Made by a program: the position numbers and the translations under genes | Assembly: GCF_000259195.1 (NCBI RefSeq) | Contig: NZ_JH650775.1 | Location: 75,656-114,197, forward strand | Source: Pseudomonas donghuensis | GTDB taxonomy: Bacteria; Pseudomonadota; Gammaproteobacteria; Pseudomonadales; Pseudomonadaceae | Reading direction: 5' to 3' | Length of the DNA stretch: 38,542 nucleotides | Shown here: positions 8,963 to 16,561 of the stretch, piece after piece | Layout: the number at the start of each line of letters is the position of its first letter | Numbering within the stretch: position 1 is the first letter of the stretch | Notes under the pieces: generated by a model | What the model was told of the DNA's origin: nothing | Database searches by the model: none | Seen by the model: the letters and a program-made list of their open reading frames with translations, nothing else

Positions 8963-9291
8963 CGCAAACTGATAACGACCTTGCGTGCGAGCATCCCCAC
9001 CAGCATGCCGGCGATCGTCAGGAGTACATCGGCGCTGAACTTCGCCGCGTAGTCAGGGGCGTAAATACGGTCATGGGTGTAGAAGGTCGGACCGGTGTTG
9101 AACACCGTGTGGTAGCCATTGGGGAAGAATGCCACCAGGCACAGCACCACGATCAGGCCCAGGGTCCAGCCGCCGGTACCGTCGTAGGATTGGCTACGAA
9201 ACCAGAGGAGAATCCAGGTCAGCACGGCAGCGAAGATGGGGGTCCAGTATTGGCTGGTGATGGCGTCGTAGAATTCCAGGGTGAAGTACAT
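8959..9291 (-). CDS. hypothetical membrane protein
   Basis: The 110-residue protein reads from an ATG at 9291 (minus strand) with AAAGGA about 12 bases upstream. It contains three hydrophobic segments: roughly residues 15-28, 42-54 and 88-104. Its tail is basic (ARKVVISLR). The reading frame is open upstream to 9555, but that extension runs through a transcription terminator and has low-complexity arginine-rich content, so it was rejected. I do not recognise the family. Confidence 0.6.
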   Translation of the reverse strand: MYFTLEFYDAITSQYWTPIFAAVLTWILLWFRSQSYDGTGGWTLGLIVVLCLVAFFPNGYHTVFNTGPTFYTHDRIYAPDYAAKFSADVLLTIAGMLVGMLARKVVISLR

Positions 9292-9356
9292 GGCGTTGCT
9301 GAGTCCTTTCAATGAAACAGGTGGAGAGGGTTCTGTTGCCCGCCGCAAAAACGCGA

Positions 9357-9380
9357 AAGGCCCTAGGTTATCAGGGCCTT
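9357..9380 (-). terminator. Rho-independent terminator
   Basis: AAGGCCCT at 9357-9364 pairs with AGGGCCTT at 9373-9380, an 8-bp perfect stem with an 8-base loop. Read on the minus strand the stem is followed after a short gap by a run of five T. It lies about 75 bases past the stop of the minus-strand gene at 9456 and should end its transcript. Confidence 0.75.
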
Positions 9381-9455
9381 CAGGTTGATGCCGGCATTCG
9401 CTGTGCGCGGTGCATTCTATCACGCTGCGCGCACTGACTCCGCACTTGTCCCGCC

Positions 9456-10445
9456 TCAACCGGCTGGCGCAATACGGACCGTTTCCAGACGGTCCAGGCC
9501 TACGCCGTAGAAGAACGAGAACGGCCGCCCGGCCTGATAAGCGAAGTTGCTGCACATTTCACGCAAACCCTCGCGCCCGGCATCGGCCAGGTCGAAGGGC
9601 TGGTACGGGTGCACGCCGAGCGATCCGAATTCAATCGACAGCCAGGACGAACGAAACTTGCCATAGGACATCTGACTGTCCACGCTGACCTTGAGCCCAC
9701 CGGCCTCGAGGCGCACCCGCAAGTCACGGTCGTCAAAGTACAAACTCGCAGGAACGCGCAAGGCCATTTGATCGTGGGTGAGAATGTCCATGTCGCCCAC
9801 CAGCTGTGCGCCGTCGGCCTTGAAGCGGGTGATGATGAACGGCAATGCCGTCTGCACGAAGCTGTCGACCTGACAAATTGCCTCGCCATTGACCGTGCGG
9901 CTACCGGCAAAGGCATGACGCCGCTCGCTGTCGCTGACCAGCGTATTGAGGCTCACCTCTGACGGAAACTCGAACCACAGCGCCAACACCTTGCGCCCCA
10001 TTGCGACGACGTTTGCAGGGGCCTGCCCGATTTCCTGCCCCGCTGCATTCAATCGCCTGGCCTGGCTGTAATCAAGCGTCAGTTGCAGGCTGGGAACCAC
10101 GGCCTTGCGCGCGCGCAGGATGGCTTCGAACTGACGGTTCAAACCCTGGCGCTGCGCAGGGGCAAGGGCATTCTCGGCACCGCGCAGCAGCAGCGTGTCG
10201 CTGCGCTGGGGGGCCAGCTCCAGCTGCAGCTGTTGCACGTCGAGTTGTTGCGCGGCCAGCACATGCTGCATGGCCTGCAAATACCCCTCGTGCACTTGCG
10301 TGGTGTCGTGGCGAGGATGGGCACCGCCCTGGAACTGCAGCTCGGCCAGCACCACCTTGTGGTCCTTGAGCAGCGCCACGGCGAGCAGCACACACAACCC
10401 AACGCCCGACCCAACCATCAGCTTCCATCCCGCGCTTTGACTCAT
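9456..10445 (-). CDS. hypothetical protein with N-terminal membrane anchor
   Basis: The 329-residue protein has an N-terminal transmembrane helix or uncleaved signal (about residues 8-25), then a long soluble region that would lie in the periplasm. Only two cysteines are seen in the soluble part (EAICQVD and EMCSNF), far apart. A GAAGGAG ribosome site precedes the ATG at 10445. It is a stand-alone unit bounded by the terminator at 9357-9380. I recognise no domain; codon use is that of a real Pseudomonas gene. Confidence 0.75.
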   Translation of the reverse strand: MSQSAGWKLMVGSGVGLCVLLAVALLKDHKVVLAELQFQGGAHPRHDTTQVHEGYLQAMQHVLAAQQLDVQQLQLELAPQRSDTLLLRGAENALAPAQRQGLNRQFEAILRARKAVVPSLQLTLDYSQARRLNAAGQEIGQAPANVVAMGRKVLALWFEFPSEVSLNTLVSDSERRHAFAGSRTVNGEAICQVDSFVQTALPFIITRFKADGAQLVGDMDILTHDQMALRVPASLYFDDRDLRVRLEAGGLKVSVDSQMSYGKFRSSWLSIEFGSLGVHPYQPFDLADAGREGLREMCSNFAYQAGRPFSFFYGVGLDRLETVRIAPAG

Positions 10446-10650
10446 TACCTGCCTGCTCCTTCAGATAGACCACAGCGTCTCGCTCAGCCACGCACTGGCA
10501 CCCTTGCGCCATGCCGGCCCGAGCCAGGGCGGGGATGATAACCGGCATTGCCCGGCATTGCCGCTTCAACCGGGTTGACCAGCGGCAGATACCACCGTGT
10601 AGGCCACCTGCTGCGCTTATACTGGCCGCAATGGGCCATGGAGGGACATC

Positions 10651-11079
10651 TTGGACAGCCTTGTGAAACGTCGAATCATCTTGAGCGTCAGCGCACTTGC
10701 CGGGTTTTTGCCCGTCACCCTGGTGTTTATCTGGGGCGCCTTGTACTTTCTCGCGGGAACCTTGGGCTCCTCCCCCATTGTCTGGGAGAACCTGCTTGTG
10801 GTGCTGGTACCCATTGCATTTTCGCTTTTCTGCCTCTGGGCATGCTGGAAACTCTACGCCATTTCAATCGCCACAACGCCCGAAGTCCGTCACAAACGCC
10901 TGCTGGTCATGGGTGTCCTGGGTACGATCCTCTGGGGGTTGCCCTGGGCTTATCTGGGCCGTGACTTCCCCACGACAATCTACATTTTCCTGATGCCCGG
11001 CCTTACTGCAGCGGTGATGCTGGGCATGGCGCTGAGCCGGCAAAGGTCGGCAGTGACGCGCGCTCGACCCGACGCGTGA
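10651..11079 (+). CDS. four-helix hypothetical membrane protein with TTG start
   Basis: The 142-residue protein has four hydrophobic segments (about residues 9-36, 42-70, 83-101 and 107-126) and a short charged C-terminus (RQRSAVTRARPDA). The likely start is TTG at 10651, because GGAGGG at 10640-10645 stands at proper distance and no in-frame ATG precedes the first helix. The family is not recognised. Confidence 0.65.
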   Translation: MDSLVKRRIILSVSALAGFLPVTLVFIWGALYFLAGTLGSSPIVWENLLVVLVPIAFSLFCLWACWKLYAISIATTPEVRHKRLLVMGVLGTILWGLPWAYLGRDFPTTIYIFLMPGLTAAVMLGMALSRQRSAVTRARPDA

Positions 11080-11227
11080 ACGGCCTGGAGCCTGACAATG
11101 CGAGCCTGCCCGGCCGGCCCCGGGCCGCCTCCACGCCCCTGGCGGCCCGGCCAATGCGAGTAGCCATCCTCCCCCTCCCGTCATAGCATGCTTGCCTAAC
11201 GGTCGGCACGCCAAACGGACTTGGAAG

Positions 11228-12289
11228 ATGAACGCCAACACACAGCTCGACGCCAGCACCCTGGGCCTGAACGAACAGCGCCTGCGCGCCCTGGCCCACC
11301 GCGACACCCTGGAAACCTGCAGCCTCGACCAGTTGCGCGACGTGCAACTGCGCCGCCTGCGCTGGTCGCTCAAACATGCCTGGCGCAACGTGCCCTGGTA
11401 CCACCATCAGTTCGAAGCCCAGGGGCTGCACCCCGAGGATCTCCAGCAGCTGGAAGACCTCGCCCGCTTTCCCTTCATCGGCAATGCCGAGTTGCAACAT
11501 CACTATCCGTTCGAACTGTTCGCCGTACCCGCGCACCAGGTCGTGCGCCTGCAGGCCTGCAATGACGGTAGCGCCCGCTCGCCGGTGATTGGCTACACGC
11601 GCAACGACCAGGAGGTCTGGGCGGCGCTGGTCGCGCGCTCGTTGCGCGCCGCCGGTGCCCATGCCGGCGACCGCCTGTACGTGCTCGGCGGGCAGGACGC
11701 CTTGGGTGCCAGCGGCGGCATCCAGTTGGGCGCCGAGCGTCTGAACTGTGCGCTGATCCCCCTGGCGGCGCGCCAGGCCGGCCAGCAGGTCCGCCTGCTC
11801 TGTGACTTCCAGCCGCAGATGCTCATCGCCACGCCTTCCCACTTGCTGGCCCTGGCCAACGAGCTGGAACGCCAGAACATCGCGGCGTCGGCACTGTCCC
11901 TGCGCATGGCCCTGATCGGCCCGCACCCCTGCAGCAGCGCCCTGCGCCAGGAGCTCGAACAGCGCCTGGGCATCCAGACCCTGGCACTCTACGGCGTACC
12001 GGCACTGATGGACCCGGGCATCGGCATGGAATGCCTGGAAACCCGCGACGGCGTGACCCTCTGGGAAGACCACTTCTACCCGGAAATCATCGACCCGGAC
12101 AGCGGCACACCGCTGCCTGATGGCAGCTTCGGCGAAGTGGTGCTGACCAGCCTGAGCCGCGAGGCCCTGCCGATGATCCGTTACCGCACCGGCGATATCG
12201 GCCGCCTGCTGCCGGGTACCGCCCGCAGCATGCGCCGCCTTGAACGCCTCACCGGCAACAGCGCCACTACCTTGCGCCAGAGCGCCTGA
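11228..12289 (+). CDS. degenerate phenylacetate-CoA ligase (PaaK)-like protein lacking catalytic motifs
   Basis: The 353-residue protein aligns end to end with the first 80 percent of PaaK. Shared features are the N-terminal LRDVQLRRLRWSLKHAW...VPWYH segment, FPF...LQHHYPF, VVRLQA, ARSLRAAG, the MECLET-DGVTLWEDHFYPEI block and RTGDIGRLLPGTARSMRRLE. Catalytic elements are lost in an otherwise intact frame. The AMP-binding loop (SSGTTGKP in PaaK) reads CNDGSARSP at about residues 111-119, and the YGLSE motif reads YGVPA at 255-259. The protein ends right after LTGNSA, so the whole C-terminal lid domain (about 80 residues) is missing. The ATG at 11228 has GGA close by. It is 14 bases upstream of a reductase that is itself a shortened PaaE, so the two look like one operon. 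Acyl-CoA ligase activity is unlikely; a binding or scaffold role is inference. Confidence 0.85.
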   Translation: MNANTQLDASTLGLNEQRLRALAHRDTLETCSLDQLRDVQLRRLRWSLKHAWRNVPWYHHQFEAQGLHPEDLQQLEDLARFPFIGNAELQHHYPFELFAVPAHQVVRLQACNDGSARSPVIGYTRNDQEVWAALVARSLRAAGAHAGDRLYVLGGQDALGASGGIQLGAERLNCALIPLAARQAGQQVRLLCDFQPQMLIATPSHLLALANELERQNIAASALSLRMALIGPHPCSSALRQELEQRLGIQTLALYGVPALMDPGIGMECLETRDGVTLWEDHFYPEIIDPDSGTPLPDGSFGEVVLTSLSREALPMIRYRTGDIGRLLPGTARSMRRLERLTGNSATTLRQSA

Positions 12290-12303
12290 ACAGGACCCGG
12301 TCA

Positions 12304-13074
12304 ATGACTACGATGCACCCATTAAAAGTCGCCGATATCCGCCGCGAGAGCGCCGACACTGTCTCGATCGCCTTTGAGGTGCCAGCGCACCTGGCCTCGA
12401 CCTACCGCTTCCAGCAGGGCCAGTACCTGCAACTGGAGGCGCAGTTGCAAGGTGAAGCGGTACGGCGCTCTTATTCGATTTTCAGCGCCCCCACCGACGG
12501 CGAACTGCGCGTAGCCATCAAGCATGTGCCCCAGGGACGTTTCTCGAGCTACGCCAACACCCAACTGGCGGTAGGCGACGCATTGCTGGTGATGCCACCC
12601 GCAGGCTCGTCGTACCGTCCGGAACCGCAGGCGCAGGTCCATCACTGCCTGGGCATGGCCTCAGGCAGCGGCATCACGGCGCTGCTGCCGATCATCAAGA
12701 CGACCCTGGAAAACGATGAGCGCAGCCGCTTCACCCTGGTCTATGGCAGCCGCGACCGCGCCAGCATGCTGTTTGGCGAACGGCTGGAGGCACTGAAGGG
12801 GGTGTATGCAGAACGTCTGCAACTGATCCTGCTGTTCAGCCGTGAAGCCAACAACAACGGGCTACCGTCCGGGCGCCTGGACATCGCCACCTGTGATTGC
12901 CTGTTCCGTGAATGGGTCGACGTCAGCCTGCTCGACGCGGCTTTTATCTGTGGCCCACAGGCCATGGTCGAGACAGTGGGTGGGGCGCTGAAGGATTACG
13001 GCCTGGCAGCCGAGCGCCTGCATTTCGAACGTTTTGCCGAGCCACAGCCTCTGCGCGAGGCGCTGCCCTCCTGA
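12304..13074 (+). CDS. PaaE-like FAD/NAD(P)H reductase without the 2Fe-2S domain
   Basis: The 256-residue protein matches the first 240 residues of PaaE, the reductase of phenylacetyl-CoA epoxidase. It has the FAD-binding barrel with RRSYSI at residues 54-59, QGRFSSY near 77-83, the nucleotide-binding GSGIT at 121-125, LVYGSR at 145-150 and CGPQAM at 216-221. PaaE continues for about 100 more residues with a plant-type ferredoxin domain; here the frame stops at LPS just after LHFERF. The flavin and pyridine-nucleotide sites look intact, so it can plausibly be a flavin reductase or donate electrons to a separate partner. It is translated from ATG 12304, 14 bases after the PaaK-like gene. The HpaB-like hydroxylase at 19294 needs reduced FAD, which this enzyme could supply (inference). 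Confidence 0.85.
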   Translation: MTTMHPLKVADIRRESADTVSIAFEVPAHLASTYRFQQGQYLQLEAQLQGEAVRRSYSIFSAPTDGELRVAIKHVPQGRFSSYANTQLAVGDALLVMPPAGSSYRPEPQAQVHHCLGMASGSGITALLPIIKTTLENDERSRFTLVYGSRDRASMLFGERLEALKGVYAERLQLILLFSREANNNGLPSGRLDIATCDCLFREWVDVSLLDAAFICGPQAMVETVGGALKDYGLAAERLHFERFAEPQPLREALPS

Positions 13075-13083
13075 ACCGCGCGG

Positions 13084-13110
13084 GCCTTGCGCTGCCTGGC
13101 AGCGCAAGGC
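13084..13110. terminator. bidirectional hairpin terminator between convergent genes
   Basis: GCCTTGCGCTG at 13084-13094 and CAGCGCAAGGC at 13100-13110 form a perfect 11-bp stem with a 5-base loop, exactly between the stops of the convergent genes at 13074 and 13121. A palindromic 12-mer GCGAACGTTCGC at 13109-13120 follows. No T-tract is present, so its strength is uncertain, but position and stem strongly suggest termination from both sides. Confidence 0.7.
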
Positions 13111-13120
13111 GAACGTTCGC

Positions 13121-13840
13121 TCAATCGCGGTCGCGATGGTCGGCGACGCCGCGCATCCAGTAGCCCTTGCTGCGGACCAATCGACGTGGAATCGAACAGG
13201 CCTCAGTGAGGTAGTCACGCACCTCATTGACGCACTGCGCTTCGCCGGCGATCCAGAACTGCCCGACCCCCGACGGCAATTGCAGACTGTCGATACCCTG
13301 GAGCAACAGATTGCTGCCGGCGGGATGCTCATCGCGGAAGAACCACTCGCAATTGACTGCGGCCAGTGAATCCAGCGCTTGCAGTTCGGTCATGGTTTCG
13401 GCTTCCAGCACCACCAGGGCGCGGTCTCCCGGCGACAGGCTCTCAAGGATGCTCATCACCGCCGGGGTGCCGGTTTCGTCTGCGGCCAGCAGCATCCACT
13501 CGGCATCTTCCTGGGGCTGAAACCCACCTCGCAACGCCGAGCAACCGATCTGATCGCCGAACTGTGCCTGCTCGACCCAACGTCCGGCCGGACCATGGTC
13601 ATGGCGCACGAAGTCGATGTCGACATTGCCCGACTGCGGGTAGTGCCGGCGGATGGTGTAGGCCCGGCTGACCTGGCTGCCGCCACTGGGCAGGAACAGC
13701 TTCAGCCATTGCGAAGGCTGGCACGGTAGCGCGGTGGCGAACAGGTCGCCCTTGAAGGTGACACGCCGCACCAGCGGCGTGACATCGCGGATATCGATCA
13801 CATCGAGGTTGTATTTCAACTTCTTGCGGAACTCGAACAT
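13121..13840 (-). CDS. siderophore-interacting protein (NADPH-dependent ferric-chelate reductase family)
   Basis: The 239-residue protein belongs to the SIP/ViuB/YqjH family, cytoplasmic flavoproteins that reduce ferric siderophores to release iron. The FAD-binding motif is seen as RAYTIR at residues 59-64, followed by the family signature HDHGPAGRW at 80-88 and a C-terminal segment with GEAQCVNEVRDYL and RRLVRSKGYW. The start at 13840 has a GGAG ribosome site (CTGGAG upstream) and lies 13 bases after the stop of the MFS gene. It is thus the last gene of an operon of outer membrane factor, adaptor, MFS pump and SIP. That position ties the exporter to iron or to an iron-chelating compound. Confidence 0.9.
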   Translation of the reverse strand: MFEFRKKLKYNLDVIDIRDVTPLVRRVTFKGDLFATALPCQPSQWLKLFLPSGGSQVSRAYTIRRHYPQSGNVDIDFVRHDHGPAGRWVEQAQFGDQIGCSALRGGFQPQEDAEWMLLAADETGTPAVMSILESLSPGDRALVVLEAETMTELQALDSLAAVNCEWFFRDEHPAGSNLLLQGIDSLQLPSGVGQFWIAGEAQCVNEVRDYLTEACSIPRRLVRSKGYWMRGVADHRDRD

Positions 13841-13853
13841 GAATACTCCAGAT

Positions 13854-15383
13854 TTACTTGGCTTTCGCCTTGGGTGAACGGGCCAGCCAGACAATGGCCA
13901 GGACAGCGCAGAACAGCCATGCGCTGGCGAGGGAGAAATCGTTCAGGGCCAGCATATGCGCCTGCCGGTCGATGGTTCGCGCCAGCGACTCGAGGGCGCC
14001 CTGGGCCGACAGCCCGAGCGAGTTGAGGTTGTCCTGGGCCTGGGCGCTCCAGTGGTCGAACGGCGTCATGCGCTCGGCCAGGTCGACCTGATGCTGGCGT
14101 GCCCGGTGATCCCAGAACGCAGGGCCCAGTGACACCGCGAAGCTGGCGCCGGTCATGCGCAGGGCGTTTTGTAAGCCGAGGGCCGCCGGAATTTTCTCCG
14201 GTGGCAGGCGCGACAGCGAGATCGCCACCAGCGGGGTGAACAGGAACGCCGTGCCGGCGCCCATCAGCACCGAGTTCCAGCCGATGAACTGAATGTCCAG
14301 GTTGGTCTCGAAGTACATGCGCCACAGTGATGCGCCGATCCAGCAAATGAACGCCATGCTCGCCAGTACCCGCGCGTCGGTATGCTGCATCAGCCTGCCG
14401 ATGAAGGGCGCCAGCACCACCCCGGCGATCCCCAGGGGGGCGGTGGCGATACCGGCCCAGGTCGCGGTGTAGCCCATTTCGGTTTGCAGCCACAACGGCA
14501 CCAGCACCAGCGAGGCGAAGTACAGGGCAAAGCCCAGGCTCACGCTCAGGGTGCCGATGGCGTAGTTGCGCTCCTTGAACAGGCGCAGGTCGAGAATCGG
14601 GTGTTGCGCGGTCAGCTCCCAGGTAATAAGGGAGGCGAACCCCAGCACGGTAATGACCGCCAGGACCCGAATCGGCGTGGCAGAGAACCAGTCCAGGTCC
14701 TGGCCCTTGTCGAGCAGGATCTGCAACGAACCCACGGCGACCATCAGCAGCAGCAGGCCGACCACATCCACCGGCAGCTTGCGCGTAGGGTTGTCCCGCC
14801 CGCTCAGCACCTGGCCGAGGGTCAGCAGGATGAAGATGCCAACCGGCACGTTGATATAGAAGATCCACGGCCAACTGATGTTATCGGTCAGGTAGCCGCC
14901 GAGGATCGGGCCGCACACCGGCCCCAGGAAGGTGGTCATCGACCACACCACCAAGGCCGTTGTACGCCGCGCAGGCGGAAAGATCGCCACCAGCAGCGCC
15001 TGGGACAACGGCGCCAAGGGGCCGCAAACGGCGCCCTGGAATACCCGGAACACCAGCAGCGAAGTCAGGTTCGGGGCCAGGCCGCAGCACACCGAGGCCA
15101 GCACGAACAACACCACGGCGCTGAGGAACAGCTTGACCTGGCCGAAGCGCTGGGCCAGCCAGCCGGTGAGCGGCAGGCCGATGGCCAGGGAGATGCTGAA
15201 CGAAGTCAGCACCCAGGTGCCCTGGTCAGGGGCCACGCCGAGGTTGCCGGAAATGGTCGGCACCGCGACGTTGGCGATGGTGGTGTCGAGCACCATCATG
15301 AAGTTGGCCATGCCGATCGCCAGCGCGCCGAGGACCAGCGTGCCACCGCTCAATGGCTCGATGGGACGCTTGGCGCTGCTCAT
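13854..15383 (-). CDS. DHA2-family MFS efflux transporter (EmrB-like)
   Basis: The 509-residue protein has the 14-helix plan of EmrB/QacA transporters, proton-driven exporters in the inner membrane. The DHA2 signature in TM1 is visible (MVLDTTIANVAVPTI at about residues 30-44). Also visible are the GWLAQRFGQ motif A in the loop after TM2 and the motif C-like GPVCGPILGGYL in TM5. A hydrophilic stretch of about 60 residues between the last two helices (FWDHRARQHQVDL onward) is the usual EmrB periplasmic loop. Its start codon overlaps the adaptor stop in an ATGA at 15380-15383. With the adaptor and outer membrane factor it should form a complete tripartite pump. Confidence 0.93.
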   Translation of the reverse strand: MSSAKRPIEPLSGGTLVLGALAIGMANFMMVLDTTIANVAVPTISGNLGVAPDQGTWVLTSFSISLAIGLPLTGWLAQRFGQVKLFLSAVVLFVLASVCCGLAPNLTSLLVFRVFQGAVCGPLAPLSQALLVAIFPPARRTTALVVWSMTTFLGPVCGPILGGYLTDNISWPWIFYINVPVGIFILLTLGQVLSGRDNPTRKLPVDVVGLLLLMVAVGSLQILLDKGQDLDWFSATPIRVLAVITVLGFASLITWELTAQHPILDLRLFKERNYAIGTLSVSLGFALYFASLVLVPLWLQTEMGYTATWAGIATAPLGIAGVVLAPFIGRLMQHTDARVLASMAFICWIGASLWRMYFETNLDIQFIGWNSVLMGAGTAFLFTPLVAISLSRLPPEKIPAALGLQNALRMTGASFAVSLGPAFWDHRARQHQVDLAERMTPFDHWSAQAQDNLNSLGLSAQGALESLARTIDRQAHMLALNDFSLASAWLFCAVLAIVWLARSPKAKAK

Positions 15384-16561
15384 CGATCGTTCCTCGAGAC
15401 GCTCAGTTTCGACACTTGCAGGTTCTCGGCGATGATCCGGTTGACCAGCGCTTCGCTGCCGCTACCGATGTTGCCGTAGACCTCGGTGTTGTCCTGGACG
15501 CTGGTGGGGGCCTGCTCGTCCGGCTCACCCAGGGTGGCCTTGGCGGTCATCGACAGGCCGATGCGCAGTGGGTGGCGCAACACCTCTTCGCGGTCCAGGG
15601 CGATGCGCACCGGTACCCGTTGCACCACCTTGATCCAGTTGCCGGTGGCGTTCTGCGCCGGGATGGTGGCGAACGCCGCGCCGCTGCCGGCTTCGATACC
15701 CTGGATGCGGCCGTGGTAGACCACGCTCTCGCCATACAGGTCGGCAAACAGTTCAACACGCTGGCCGACCTTGATCTGGCCCAGTTGCGACTCTTTGAAG
15801 TTGGCCTCGACCCAGACCTTGTCCAGCGGCACCAGGCCCATCAGAACAGTACCCGGTTCGATGTGCTGGCCCACTTGCACCGCGCGCTTGGTAATCAGGC
15901 CATCCACCGGCGCCGGGACCTTGGTCCGCGCCAACGCCAGGTAGGCTTCACGCACACGCTCGGCGGCAGCGGCCACCTGCGGATGGTTTTCCACGGTGGT
16001 GCCCTGGATCCGCGCCTGCAGGCCGACCAGTTTGGCCTCGGCCGCGCGCAGGCCGGATTGGGCGATCTGCGCGGCTTCCTCGGCGTGGTGCAGATCTTCC
16101 CCGGACACCCCGCCCTGGGCAATCACTGAACGGCGCCGTTGCAGGTCCTGATTGGCCCGGTTGGCTTCGGCCTGGCGCAGCTTGACCTGGGCGGTCAGGT
16201 CGTTTTCTTCGGCGAACAGGCTGTTGACCGTGCGTACGGTCAGGGCCAGTTGGTGGGTGGCGGCGTCCAGGCTCAGGCGCGCATCGGCCGGGTCGATTTC
16301 GACCAGGGTGTCACCGGCCTTGACCGTATCGGTGTTCTGGATGTTCACCGCGGTGGCCGTGCCGCGCACCTGGGCGGAAATCAGCACCACGTCGCCACGT
16401 ACATAGGCGTTGTCGGTGCTTTCATAGAGGCGGCCATACACCCAGTACCACAGGGCGGCAGCCACGGCCGCCGCCAGGGCGACCAGGGTGATGAGCAGGA
16501 AAATCGGGCCGCGGCGCGACTTGGCCGGAGCCGGGGCTGGGGTTTGGGTGGCGTCAGTCAT
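15380..16561 (-). CDS. EmrA-like HlyD family periplasmic adaptor
   Basis: The 393-residue protein starts at ATG 16561 (MTDATQT), inside the last codons of the outer membrane factor gene. AGGA in the upstream AGGAACCTCCC serves as ribosome site. After a cytoplasmic Pro/Ala-rich tail and one transmembrane helix (about residues 20-43), it shows the EmrA signature STDNAYVRGDVVLISAQVRG. An alpha-helical hairpin and the second lipoyl half (KVPAPVDGLITKRAVQVGQ) follow. It would connect the MFS pump to the outer membrane channel. The longer open frame to 16639 was rejected because it adds unrelated sequence and loses the ribosome site. Confidence 0.92.
   Translation of the reverse strand: MTDATQTPAPAPAKSRRGPIFLLITLVALAAAVAAALWYWVYGRLYESTDNAYVRGDVVLISAQVRGTATAVNIQNTDTVKAGDTLVEIDPADARLSLDAATHQLALTVRTVNSLFAEENDLTAQVKLRQAEANRANQDLQRRRSVIAQGGVSGEDLHHAEEAAQIAQSGLRAAEAKLVGLQARIQGTTVENHPQVAAAAERVREAYLALARTKVPAPVDGLITKRAVQVGQHIEPGTVLMGLVPLDKVWVEANFKESQLGQIKVGQRVELFADLYGESVVYHGRIQGIEAGSGAAFATIPAQNATGNWIKVVQRVPVRIALDREEVLRHPLRIGLSMTAKATLGEPDEQAPTSVQDNTEVYGNIGSGSEALVNRIIAENLQVSKLSVSRNDR

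Noticed and set aside
11003..12304. Minus-strand frame of 433 codons opposite the PaaK-like gene
   Set aside because: It is the antisense shadow of a GC-rich gene: low-complexity Ala/Gly/Gln composition, no family motif, no ribosome site.
14382..15479. Plus-strand frame of 365 codons opposite the MFS gene
   Set aside because: Composition is dominated by His, Gln, Gly and Arg as expected for the complement of a membrane protein gene, while the opposite strand encodes a clear transporter.
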